Shown here piece by piece: positions 40,950 to 48,536 of a stretch of DNA of 60,104 nt. Position numbers and translations under genes: made by a program. This stretch comes from a virus. A model generated the notes under the pieces. It was given only the letters and a program-made list of their open reading frames with translations. It was not told where the DNA came from and did no database searches. Within the stretch, counting starts at the first letter, position 1. The number at the start of each line of letters is the position of its first letter. Where the stretch lies: positions 1 through 60,104 of IMG/VR virus record IMGVR_UViG_3300042875_000670; one strand, 5' to 3'.

Positions 40950-41986
40950 GAGTTATTGAAACTAACTCCTGCTGGAACACGAGGTAATTTAGATAGACTA
41001 TTATTAACACTGTTATACATAGTCTTCTCTCTATTAAGTCCTGTTTTAACTGCTCTAGCAGGATTTAGATTACGTCGAAGAGTTCTACCAGTAGATGTAG
41101 CACCCTTAGTAATGCCAGTACGTAGAGCTTTAACTCTACCAATCTTAGGTGTATTAGTAGTAGCTATTCTCTTAGCAACACGAAAACCCTTATATACAGG
41201 TTTAGTTGTTTTCATTGCTACTGCTGCACCTTTAAATGGTACTGCTGGTGCAACATTAGCTAGTGCACCAGCAGTACTATTACCAATACCCCAACCAATA
41301 GTATCTTGTTTAAGTTCGCTATTAAATCCCTTCTTATTCGCCTTAGCATAACCAGATGCGCGTTTAGCTAGTATGCGAGCTTTAACGTTAAGTGGTTGTT
41401 TCTGAAAGTTAGGGTTATTGCGAATCTTAAATGCGTTACGAGTAGCTTCAAGATCGTCTAACCCTTTACGTGCTGTAGCTGCACCAGCCCAATCTCCAGC
41501 TAGTGAACCTATTTTACCGCCGATTGCTGCACCCTTAATACTGCCAATTAATCCACCAGTATTAACTAGCATATCCTTACCTCCACCTTTATAAACTCCA
41601 CTAGCTATATGTTTACCAAGGTTAATAGCTGTTTGTCCGCGAGTTTGTCCAGTATGATATCCCCATTTTTGAACAGCTAATTTATCTCTAGCTAATCCAG
41701 ATTTAACTGCTTGAATTGGATTTTTAACAACGGATTTAATTGCATTACCCGCAGATTGAAGTATCTCACGTTTACCGGGTAATTGACGATTGATTAAAGT
41801 TCTACCAATAATAGTGCTTTGATTATTTGCGATATTATTAGCAGTTTTATGAGTATTTAATCCCTCTTTTAATGTATTAATTGGATTTTTAATGAAAGAT
41901 TTAGCTCTGTTTGCTGTAGCCTGTAGTAATTGACCTTTGCTTGGTAATTGACGATTAATTAAAATACGTCCTAATAAGGTTGGCAT
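40901..41986 (-). CDS. basic glycine-rich protein with internal repeats, possible virion protein
   Basis: 361 aa, minus strand. Very basic and rich in Ala, Gly, Lys and Arg. Two about 45-residue repeats at the N-terminus share LxGRxLINRQLPxK, LQ, NxxKS, KNPI and GLxxxK, and a third partial copy lies near the C-terminus (LNPARAVKTGLNREK). A glycine-rich hydrophobic centre (IGSIKGAAIGGKIGSLAGDW) resembles membrane-active or internal virion proteins. No enzyme motif. It is isolated from the minus-strand structural operon and starts 1 nt from a divergent gene. Confidence 0.65.
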   Translation of the reverse strand: MPTLLGRILINRQLPSKGQLLQATANRAKSFIKNPINTLKEGLNTHKTANNIANNQSTIIGRTLINRQLPGKREILQSAGNAIKSVVKNPIQAVKSGLARDKLAVQKWGYHTGQTRGQTAINLGKHIASGVYKGGGKDMLVNTGGLIGSIKGAAIGGKIGSLAGDWAGAATARKGLDDLEATRNAFKIRNNPNFQKQPLNVKARILAKRASGYAKANKKGFNSELKQDTIGWGIGNSTAGALANVAPAVPFKGAAVAMKTTKPVYKGFRVAKRIATTNTPKIGRVKALRTGITKGATSTGRTLRRNLNPARAVKTGLNREKTMYNSVNNSLSKLPRVPAGVSFNNSYLLCDFNVSTIKYRR

Positions 41987-41987
41987 A

Positions 41988-42551
41988 ATGAAGTTATTTA
42001 TAGTTTGGTCTGATAAGTCTGATGCAGGTAAGGATACAGTAGCTGAACTACTGAGTGAATTAGTTCCTCTAACTATAGTTAAGTTTAGTCGTGCATTTAA
42101 AACACCATTAGAAGATTGGTTAGGTTTAGATAGAGGTAGTTTAGATGATAAGGAGTTTAGAGTTAAACCTGTAGTTAATCCAGTTACAGGTAACTTAGAA
42201 TCATTTACCTACAATGATTTAATGTACAACTTCTTTCATGTATTTAAGTCACTCTATCCAGGTGGTAACTATCTAGTTCCTGGTGCAACTAAGAATGTCA
42301 TTAACTCTATTATAGGTAATGTAGCTATAGTTGATTGTCGCAACCAAACGGAGTTAGAGTTATTGAAGTTACTAGATTATGAGTTAGTGTTACTTCACAT
42401 AGATGGGAGAGGTGAAACTAAATCAACTGACCTGGACATTAAATTAGATGATTGGTCATTCGTACCAACTCAATATTATATTGATAATAGTGGTACAATA
42501 GAGGAATTACGTGATAAGGTAAGAAAAATAGTGGAGGACTTGTATGAGTAA
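41988..42551 (+). CDS. deoxynucleoside monophosphate kinase-like
   Basis: 187 aa. The start MKLFIVWSDKSDAGKDTVAELL carries a P-loop of the T4 gp1/dNMP kinase kind (S-D-A-G-K-D-T). FSRAFKTPLEDWLGLD and a late IVDCRNQTEL strand (D-x-R) fit that fold. It should phosphorylate dNMPs to dNDPs for replication. ATG 41988 is only 1 nt from the start of the divergent minus gene, so its promoter must lie inside that gene. Confidence 0.75.
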   Translation: MKLFIVWSDKSDAGKDTVAELLSELVPLTIVKFSRAFKTPLEDWLGLDRGSLDDKEFRVKPVVNPVTGNLESFTYNDLMYNFFHVFKSLYPGGNYLVPGATKNVINSIIGNVAIVDCRNQTELELLKLLDYELVLLHIDGRGETKSTDLDIKLDDWSFVPTQYYIDNSGTIEELRDKVRKIVEDLYE

Positions 42552-42786
42552 AATAGATGATGATTTAGAATCTACATTTAAGTTTATTAAGAAGCTTAGT
42601 ATTAATAAACCTACTACACCTAATAACTTATTATTAGTTATCTTATTTATATTAGGTGTAGTTACTACATTAACGTTTAGTCGAGTTAGAGTTAATACAG
42701 TTAATCTTAAATTAGAAAATTGTGTATTTCCAGATAACTATTACACTAAGCAATGTAAACAATTAAGAGCTAACATAGGTAAATAA
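42544..42786 (+). CDS. small membrane protein, 80 aa
   Basis: ATG 42544 with GGAGG just upstream, overlapping the kinase stop. Cytoplasmic N-terminus (SKIDDDLESTFKFIKKL), one transmembrane helix at about residues 29-45 (LLLVILFILGVVTTLTF), and a C-terminal part with two cysteines that could form a disulphide outside. Function unknown. Confidence 0.65.
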   Translation: MSKIDDDLESTFKFIKKLSINKPTTPNNLLLVILFILGVVTTLTFSRVRVNTVNLKLENCVFPDNYYTKQCKQLRANIGK

Positions 42787-42788
42787 AC

Positions 42789-43316
42789 ATGAGTTACATT
42801 GTTGCGGTATTAGATGTTGAATCAATGGGTTTATATGGTGATGCCTTCAGTTATGGTATTGTAATTGGAGATAGTAATGGTAATGTAATTGAGGAAATAT
42901 ACAAGTATTCTGAAGCTAATTATAAGTATGCTAAACGTGTAGGTAAGAAAAAAGATGTAGATTGGATTGAAGTTAATGTAACACCACATCTAGGTGAATC
43001 TAATAGTGAAGAATTAACTAGGGATTTTATCTATGATTGGATTGATTTAAATAAGAGATATCCTAACATTAAGTTATTTGCAGATGTTCCATTTCCAGTT
43101 GAAACTAACTTCATTACATTAGCACTGGAAACATGGGTTGAATTTGACTCAATAATGGAATTTTCACCATATCCATTATTAGATGTAACTTCATTTAGAT
43201 TAGCTCGTAATTTACCTGATTATTATGAGCGATTAGAGAATGAGTTACCAATTCATAATGCACTTAATGATGCACGTCAAAGTTATCGCGGTTTAGTACA
43301 AGTAATAGGTAATTGA
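42789..43316 (+). CDS. DEDDh 3'-5' exonuclease
   Basis: 175 aa. DEDD motifs: VAVLDVESMGLYGDAF (D-x-E, residues about 8-10), KLFADVPFPVETNF (second D) and PIHNALNDARQSYRGL (H-x-A-x-x-D). The C-terminal helix is short. It resembles DnaQ or RNase T-like exonucleases used in phages for RNA or DNA trimming; the split polymerase has its own proofreading, so RNA or repair is more likely here. It starts 2 nt after the membrane protein gene. Confidence 0.8.
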   Translation: MSYIVAVLDVESMGLYGDAFSYGIVIGDSNGNVIEEIYKYSEANYKYAKRVGKKKDVDWIEVNVTPHLGESNSEELTRDFIYDWIDLNKRYPNIKLFADVPFPVETNFITLALETWVEFDSIMEFSPYPLLDVTSFRLARNLPDYYERLENELPIHNALNDARQSYRGLVQVIGN

Positions 43317-43319
43317 TAA

Positions 43320-43979
43320 ATGATTGAAGTAGAAGTTAAAGCATTAGTTAGTGATGTTGATGATCTTAAATCTCGCATCATTACGTTATATCCAAATGTA
43401 GATATTGTAGATAGCAATCAACTTAACCACTATTTTTCTTACACAGAGGAGAGTCTTGTTAAATTAGCAGATAAACTAAATCTGTCATTTAAGAATGAAT
43501 TACTAACTACATCTAAGTTAGCTATTAGAACTAGATATGACGATAAAGGTGGTACACTATTAATTTTCAAATACAATACTGAAGATGCTGATAATGGTGT
43601 AGTTCGTGTAGAGAAAGAACTAATTAGAGGTGAATCATTACATGAGTTAGATAACATACTATTAAGTCTAGGTTTAACATATCAATCTAAATGGAGTAGA
43701 TGTAGACGTGAATATAAGACTGATAAGTTTAATATCTGTGTTGATATTAATGCAGGTTACGGTGGATTATGTGAAGTAGAAGTAATTGTAGATGATCAGA
43801 AAGATGTAACTAGAGCAACTAAGTTATGTCGTTCTACGTTAACTAAGTTAGGTTTAACTGAGTTAGATAGTGAGTTATTAAATAAGATGTTTAACTACTA
43901 TAGTAATAACTATGATTATTATTATGGTACTACTAGATTAATCTGGGATAGTGTAGACTTTCAAGAGTTAATTAAATAA
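43320..43979 (+). CDS. CYTH-domain phosphohydrolase/cyclase-like protein
   Basis: 219 aa. CYTH hallmarks: MIEVEVKALV at the N-terminus (E-x-E-x-K), KLAIRTRYDD, VVRVEKELIRG, SKWSRCRREYKTDKFNICVDINAGYGGLCEVEVIV (paired R/K and E-x-E strands). The domain binds triphosphates in a tunnel. Known members are class IV adenylate cyclase, thiamine triphosphatase and polyphosphatases. The role in a phage could be removal or production of a signalling nucleotide. A perfect palindrome terminator follows. Confidence 0.8.
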   Translation: MIEVEVKALVSDVDDLKSRIITLYPNVDIVDSNQLNHYFSYTEESLVKLADKLNLSFKNELLTTSKLAIRTRYDDKGGTLLIFKYNTEDADNGVVRVEKELIRGESLHELDNILLSLGLTYQSKWSRCRREYKTDKFNICVDINAGYGGLCEVEVIVDDQKDVTRATKLCRSTLTKLGLTELDSELLNKMFNYYSNNYDYYYGTTRLIWDSVDFQELIK

Positions 43980-43986
43980 GATATTT

Positions 43987-44016
43987 AGTGTTAGTTAATA
44001 TTAACTAACACTTTTA
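43987..44016 (+). terminator. 26-nt perfect palindrome with T-rich tail
   Basis: AGTGTTAGTTAAT (43987-43999) is followed directly by its exact complement to 44012, then TTTT. It ends the dNMP kinase-CYTH cluster; the next gene has its own GGAG. Confidence 0.75.
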
Positions 44017-44029
44017 TTTAGGAGTTAGT

Positions 44030-44347
44030 ATGGTTACACTTATAACAGGTGGTGGATTTGATGTATTACATGATAATCATAAGTTGTTTTTAATGAAAGC
44101 AATTAATGAAGTTATTGGATGTCAATATTATCATGCTGAAGAAATAGGATTACAATTAGCTACACCAGGAGATGATTTATTTATTAGTTATTCTCCATGT
44201 ATTTACTGTGCTAGAGAAATTGTAAATAAAGGTATTAGAAGAGTTGTTTACTTCAATGAACACTCTAAGTTAGAAGGATTACAGTATTTAATTAACAATA
44301 ATATTCAAGTAAGGAAAGCTGGATTATGTCAGAACAACAATTTTTGA
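44030..44347 (+). CDS. compact deoxycytidylate deaminase-like protein
   Basis: 105 aa. Zinc deaminase signature: YYHAEEIGL (H-A-E, residues about 35-37) and SPCIYCAREIVNKGI (P-C-x-x-C). It is much shorter than usual dCMP deaminases. Before the H-A-E motif the start reads TLITGGGFDVLHDNHKLFLMKA, which resembles the GxFDxLHxGH opening of cytidylyltransferases. It is adjacent to thyA (22-nt overlap), so conversion of dCMP to dUMP for ThyA is the likely role. ATG 44030 follows GGAG. Confidence 0.7.
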   Translation: MVTLITGGGFDVLHDNHKLFLMKAINEVIGCQYYHAEEIGLQLATPGDDLFISYSPCIYCAREIVNKGIRRVVYFNEHSKLEGLQYLINNNIQVRKAGLCQNNNF

Positions 44348-45300
44348 ACCTGCTACAAGATGTAATTGATAATGGCGTAAGAAAAAATATATATGGTCAT
44401 GATGACAAATATATTATTAGTAGATTTGGTGGTTTAGTTAGATTTAATCTATCAGATGGATTTCCACTATTAACTACTAAACGTACATTTTATAAATCAG
44501 CATTCAATGAGATGTTGTGGTTTATAGATGGTAGCAATGATGTAGTTAAGTTACATAATGTTAAGTGTACTATCTGGGATGAATGGGGTGCTAAACAGTA
44601 TTGGCGTAATAAAGGTGTTAAGTTAACTGCTGATAATACAGTTGAGTTAACCAAACAATGGCAACAGTTAGTTGATGATGGTGTTATTACTAGCGAAATT
44701 ATTCCACTTCATTATAGTAATAGTACAAGTTGGGAATATACACATTATTGGTCTACCCAAATAGATTCTGAGTACAGATATAGTACACTAGATCAAACTA
44801 GATTTGTAATTGATGGAATTAAAAAGACACCTGATCGTAAGTCTTTTCTTGTAAGTTATTGGAATCCAACTACTGTTTATTCAATGGCTTATAAATGTGG
44901 TAATGAATCAGTAATACTTCCAGCTTGTCATACTCACTACTCAGTCAATGTAAGTAATGGTAAGTTAAGTATAATGTTATACCTACGCAGTTGGGATTTA
45001 TTCCTCGGTGGCGCGTATAACATCGCTCAGTATGCACTACTTCTATCTATGTATGCTAAATGTACTGGATATGAACCAGGTGAGTTAGTTATTGCAACTG
45101 CTGATCATCACATCTATAGTGACCATGTTGAACAAGTTAATGAGCAATTAACTAGAGTTCCCTATACGTTACCTACTTTAACTATTAGAGATAGAGGTCA
45201 ACGGTATTTGCAAGACTTCGTTATTGATGACTTTGTAATTAATGATTATCAACATCATCCAACATTACGTGGTGATATTACAGTGGTAGGAGGATATTAA
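44326..45300 (+). CDS. thyA: thymidylate synthase
   Basis: 324 aa. ThyA motifs: GVRKNIYGHDD, FPLLTTKRTFYKSAFNEMLWFIDG, catalytic PACHTHY with Cys201, YLRSWDLFLGGAYNIAQYALL (dUMP-binding Arg-Ser and the Asn that selects uracil), and ATADHHIYSDHVEQ. The Asn supports dUMP over dCMP as substrate, so ordinary dTMP synthesis rather than hydroxymethylation. It uses methylene-tetrahydrofolate, which the DHFR at 47094 can recycle. It overlaps the deaminase gene. Confidence 0.9.
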   Translation: MSEQQFLNLLQDVIDNGVRKNIYGHDDKYIISRFGGLVRFNLSDGFPLLTTKRTFYKSAFNEMLWFIDGSNDVVKLHNVKCTIWDEWGAKQYWRNKGVKLTADNTVELTKQWQQLVDDGVITSEIIPLHYSNSTSWEYTHYWSTQIDSEYRYSTLDQTRFVIDGIKKTPDRKSFLVSYWNPTTVYSMAYKCGNESVILPACHTHYSVNVSNGKLSIMLYLRSWDLFLGGAYNIAQYALLLSMYAKCTGYEPGELVIATADHHIYSDHVEQVNEQLTRVPYTLPTLTIRDRGQRYLQDFVIDDFVINDYQHHPTLRGDITVVGGY

Positions 45301-45356
45301 TCAACTTCGCGTAGCAGAACGACTTAAATAACATCACTTAAATAGACATCATATAA

Positions 45357-45378
45357 CCTTAGTTAACATTAACTAGGG
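45357..45378 (+). terminator. hairpin after thyA
   Basis: CCTTAGTTAA (45357-45366) pairs with TTAACTAGGG (45369-45378) with one T-G pair and a 2-nt turn, then a T-rich stretch. The 56 nt between thyA and this stem hold nothing I recognise. Confidence 0.6.
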
Positions 45379-45401
45379 TTATTTTAATTAGAGGTAATAA
45401 C

Positions 45402-45812
45402 ATGGACATTTATGAATTTGCAGCATATTTATCTAGTAGATCTACTGATAAAGCACAAGAGTTATATTATCAATTAGGTAGTAATATATCATTCTATGAT
45501 TCAGATGATAGAATGCTTGATATTATTGCTAATGACGATACTATAGTTAGTTATAATTATAGTTATGATGAATTACGAGAATGGTTAAATGATGATAGTG
45601 AGGCTGATGATTATGTAGACTATGTTATTAATTCTAAATACACTAGTTTCTATGATTTACTAAAAGCAGCTAAACATAATAAAGATTACGATCAATATCA
45701 TAATATGTATGCTGAATTAGAAAAAATATTAGATGACTTTGATGGTGATAATGAATTAGATGATGATGATGATACACCTGTTACATATGAATCAATATTA
45801 AATGCACTATGA
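45402..45812 (+). CDS. acidic small protein with C-terminal YESILNAL tag (tag protein 4)
   Basis: 136 aa with AGAGGT upstream. Very acidic, with a DDDDD run shortly before the end. The last residues VTYESILNAL follow the shared pattern Y-x-(D/S)-I-L-(D/E/N)-(A/K)-L found on five other small proteins, but the DNA under it does not match the others. No known domain. The stop overlaps the next ATG. Confidence 0.7.
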   Translation: MDIYEFAAYLSSRSTDKAQELYYQLGSNISFYDSDDRMLDIIANDDTIVSYNYSYDELREWLNDDSEADDYVDYVINSKYTSFYDLLKAAKHNKDYDQYHNMYAELEKILDDFDGDNELDDDDDTPVTYESILNAL

Positions 45813-45916
45813 TAGATAACTTGATGTAAGTTAAGTGGTACTTTAGATAACTTAACTACGTTTATCAATGTAACGGTGTTATTACTTGTAATGAATTATT
45901 AGATTGGATACATTAA
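45809..45916 (+). pseudogene. short frame with two in-frame TAA codons
   Basis: ATG 45809 (ATGA overlap) reads MIDNLM, TAA (45827), VKWYFR, TAA (45848), then LNYVYQCNGVITCNELLDWI and H before TAA 45914. The last part is protein-like and has no start of its own. With sense codons at the two stops this would be one 35-residue protein. Confidence 0.4.
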
Positions 45917-45920
45917 TCAG

Positions 45921-46073
45921 ATGAAACAACTGAGATGGATTAGTTTCACATTACTAACTGGCGGATTCATGTTTGGAGTGGCGGATAGATACTTAGCATC
46001 AGATTATACAAGTGTTGAAATCGCCCTACCTTTTTTCTTACTTACCTGTATTATTATGAATTATGAATCTTAA
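45921..46073 (+). CDS. small two-helix membrane protein, 50 aa
   Basis: ATG 45921 to TAA 46071-46073. Two hydrophobic helices (ISFTLLTGGFMFGVA and IALPFFLLTCIIM) joined by a charged loop (DRYLASDYTSVE). A TTTTTTCTTAC copy encodes FFLL in the second helix. Function unknown. Confidence 0.6.
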   Translation: MKQLRWISFTLLTGGFMFGVADRYLASDYTSVEIALPFFLLTCIIMNYES

Positions 46074-46094
46074 ATAATACTTAATTATTTTATT

Positions 46095-46154
46095 TACAAC
46101 ATTTCCTATCCACCCCTGACAATGTTGTAGTTTATAATTAATCATATACAACAT
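46095..46154. promoter_or_regulatory. inverted repeat plus third half-site upstream of the RepA-like gene
   Basis: TACAACATT (46095-46103) and AATGTTGTA (46121-46129) are perfect complements 17 nt apart, and a third TACAACAT lies at 46147-46154, 17 nt before ATG 46171. This spacing suggests an operator or an iteron-type binding site in the only sizeable non-coding gap of the area. Confidence 0.55.
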
Positions 46155-46170
46155 ATAAACCCTTAATAAG

Positions 46171-47091
46171 ATGAATGATGTATTTGTTGAAAGTCTATAT
46201 ATTCCAAGTTTACGACACACTGTTATGAATCTTGAAGTTGAAAATGTAGAAGTTGAATATATAGGAGGTTTATTTCCTAAAGGTCGTGTTAGTGCTGTAG
46301 TTGCTGAAGGTGGTATTGGTAAAAGTTGGTGTCTAGTTGGTGCTAGTTTATCAATAACTAGTAATATACCATTTTTACCTAGAGAAGATTATGAAATTAA
46401 AGATACAGGTAGAGTATTAATTATTGATACAGAAGGTCGTATTAAATCATTCGTTAAACGTATTGATTTATTAGGTGGTAGTAGAAACAACTACATTACA
46501 CCTAAAAATCCACTAGAGATAGTTACATATAACGTTAGTGATGATATTGAATTAATTGAAAAGATTATTGAATCAGAAAACATTGAACTATTAATAGTTG
46601 ATTCGTTATCTGGATTTAATATTGTTGATGAAAATACGTGTCAAGTTCTACCTTGTCTACAATGGTTTGCTACTATCGCTCTTAAATATAATATTGCAGT
46701 TGTATTTACTCAATTAGTTAACAAGAGTGAAATTAAGGATAATAAATACACTACTAGATCGGTACGCGGTTTTAGTGGTATAGTTCAATATCCTGAAATT
46801 ATTTGGGCATTAGATCAACCATCTCCTAATAAGAAAATTAAACGCTTATATCAAATTAAAAATAACATTGAACAAATAGATGAAACAAATTACATCTTTA
46901 AATTAGAAAATGGAAGTATTGAATGGCAAGTAGATCCTAATGAATATAAAAATAAATCAGAGGTAAGAAAACAGATTTATGATGAAAATGTAAGTTTATC
47001 AAATAAAGATATTGCTGATTTAATTAAAGCTGTAGAACCTGATACTAAAATTAATACAATATTACAGTGGATAACTAGACAAAGGAATTGA
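46171..47091 (+). CDS. RepA/RecA-like ATPase (AAA_25 type)
   Basis: 306 aa. VSAVVAEGGIGKSWCLVGAS (Walker A, residues about 46-52), VLIIDTEGR, ELLIVDSLSG (Walker B), IAVVFTQLVNK and TRSVRGFSGIVQYPEIIWAL. C-terminal 50 residues look like a small helix-turn-helix (LSNKDIADLIKAVEPDTKIN). It is a second RepA-like ATPase beside the helicase at 27828, lacking that protein's extra domains. It may be a helicase loader or recombination ATPase. No Shine-Dalgarno is evident before ATG 46171. Confidence 0.75.
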   Translation: MNDVFVESLYIPSLRHTVMNLEVENVEVEYIGGLFPKGRVSAVVAEGGIGKSWCLVGASLSITSNIPFLPREDYEIKDTGRVLIIDTEGRIKSFVKRIDLLGGSRNNYITPKNPLEIVTYNVSDDIELIEKIIESENIELLIVDSLSGFNIVDENTCQVLPCLQWFATIALKYNIAVVFTQLVNKSEIKDNKYTTRSVRGFSGIVQYPEIIWALDQPSPNKKIKRLYQIKNNIEQIDETNYIFKLENGSIEWQVDPNEYKNKSEVRKQIYDENVSLSNKDIADLIKAVEPDTKINTILQWITRQRN

Positions 47092-47093
47092 TT

Positions 47094-47567
47094 ATGAATC
47101 TAATAGCTAATATATCTCTCAATAACTGCATTGGTAATGGCGGCAAATTAGTTAATTATGACTGTGCCGATATGCAGCGTTTTAAGGCACTCACAACAGG
47201 TGGAGTAGTCATAATGGGAGCTAATACCTTCAGAGGTGATCTACGCTCTAGGAAGCTTCCTAACCGCGTTAATATCATCATTACGCGCGACAAGGGATTG
47301 ACTACTAACGAATCTGAGACATTCTTCATCAGTGATATTAATACTGCAATCAGTGTAGCTAGATCATATAACAAACCTATCTGGATAATAGGTGGATCTA
47401 GTATCTATGCTACGCTGTTACCTCATGTAACTAAGTTATTTATTACTCATACTTATAATGTAGTTAATGGTGATAGATATCTTAATTTGGATTGGAGTAA
47501 CTGGACATTAATTAATCAAGTTAAATTAGATAACATAACGTTTGCAGATTATGATTTACGTAATTAG
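47094..47567 (+). CDS. folA: dihydrofolate reductase
   Basis: 157 aa from ATG 47094, which has AAAGGA 7 nt upstream. DHFR features: MNLIANISLNNCIGNGGKLV, VVIMGANTFRGD (NADPH-binding, M-G-x-x-T), NIIITRD and PIWIIGGSSIYATLL (G-G near the cofactor). It regenerates tetrahydrofolate consumed by ThyA. Base composition is slightly less AT-rich at its 5' end than that of the neighbours. It overlaps the phosphoesterase gene by 17 nt. Confidence 0.9.
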   Translation: MNLIANISLNNCIGNGGKLVNYDCADMQRFKALTTGGVVIMGANTFRGDLRSRKLPNRVNIIITRDKGLTTNESETFFISDINTAISVARSYNKPIWIIGGSSIYATLLPHVTKLFITHTYNVVNGDRYLNLDWSNWTLINQVKLDNITFADYDLRN

Positions 47568-48033
47568 TGATTTACATCTATTTCATCATAAGGTAATTGA
47601 GTATTGCAATAGACCATTTCTAACTACTGGTGATATGCACGATGTAATTATCAGCAATTGGAATAGTGTAGTTAATGATGATGACATAGTATATAACTTA
47701 GGTGATGTTACGTTTGCTGGATTCCGCGACACTAAGTTAATAATGGATCAACTAAATGGCAGTAAGTATCTAATTCGTGGCAATCATGATAAAGGTCACA
47801 CTAATACATGGTTTAAGAATGTTGGTTTCCTCGATGTCTATAATGAGTTAGAACTAGAGGTTAACTTAACTAATGTACTTCTAACTCACAAACCAGTAAG
47901 TAGAGTTAACTTCATCAATGTACATGGACATCTTCATAACTCAATAACTACACACGACTCTAAGTTGTTTAAATGTGTATCTGTAGAATGCGTTAACTAC
48001 ACTCCAGTTAATATAGAGTTATTATTGATGTAG
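47551..48033 (+). CDS. calcineurin-like metallophosphoesterase
   Basis: 160 aa; ATG 47551 is used (TTG 47542 is in frame but poor). Motifs: VISDLHLFH (D-x-H), VYNLGDVTF (GD), LIRGNHDKGH (GNHD), LLTHKP and NVHGHLHN (GHxH). Complete dimetal site of a small phosphoesterase. Phage members have been linked to nucleotide or nucleic-acid phosphate removal. Substrate unknown. Confidence 0.8.
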   Translation: MIYVISDLHLFHHKVIEYCNRPFLTTGDMHDVIISNWNSVVNDDDIVYNLGDVTFAGFRDTKLIMDQLNGSKYLIRGNHDKGHTNTWFKNVGFLDVYNELELEVNLTNVLLTHKPVSRVNFINVHGHLHNSITTHDSKLFKCVSVECVNYTPVNIELLLM

Positions 48034-48050
48034 TTAAGTTAACTATAATC

Positions 48051-48536
48051 ATGATATTAATTGGCATAGATCCCGGCATTGTTAACATCGGTTATTGTGT
48101 ATTCGATACCGATGTTAATAAGATTATCTCTACTGGAGAAATAACAGCAACTCAACCTGATGATTCCGATAAGTTAGTTCATATTTATCACCAATATCAG
48201 AAGTTATTGACGGAGCATTCACCAGATACTCTGATATACGAAGCACCAGTATTTCTAGGTCGCGGTAACAATGGAGAACGCCTAAATCGCGCCATTGGTA
48301 TATTTGAAGTATTAAGTAGACTAAAATCCATGTCTATTTATAGTTACACTCCTAAACATATTAAGTTAGTAGTAACTGGAACTGGTAAAGCTGATAAAGC
48401 TATGATTAGTAACTCAGTTAATGAGTATCTAGGAACTACTACTAAGTTTACGAGTTCTCATAGTGCAGATGCAACAGCTATTGTAATTACATACATTAAA
48501 GATGAAAGTATTAATATTGATGGGATTGCCGAGTAG
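48051..48536 (+). CDS. ruvC: RuvC-like Holliday junction resolvase
   Basis: 161 aa. RNase H-fold resolvase motifs: LIGIDPGIVNIGYCV (first Asp at residue 7), TLIYEAPVFLGRG (catalytic Glu) and SSHSADATAIVITYI (last two acids). It should cleave branched replication or recombination intermediates before packaging. The gene overlaps the next kinase by 35 nt. Confidence 0.85.
   Translation: MILIGIDPGIVNIGYCVFDTDVNKIISTGEITATQPDDSDKLVHIYHQYQKLLTEHSPDTLIYEAPVFLGRGNNGERLNRAIGIFEVLSRLKSMSIYSYTPKHIKLVVTGTGKADKAMISNSVNEYLGTTTKFTSSHSADATAIVITYIKDESINIDGIAE

Noticed and set aside
40956-41351. Plus-strand open frame of 131 codons
   Set aside because: Antisense to the repeat-containing basic protein, begins with a TTG-type start, and has a low-complexity Leu/Val/Ala composition typical of a shadow frame.
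48031-48045. Another hairpin-ATG module before ruvC
   Set aside because: The TAGTTAAGTTAACTA palindrome has a 1-nt centre and only AT pairs apart from one G-C per arm, and the distance to the ATG (5 nt) differs from the other modules.
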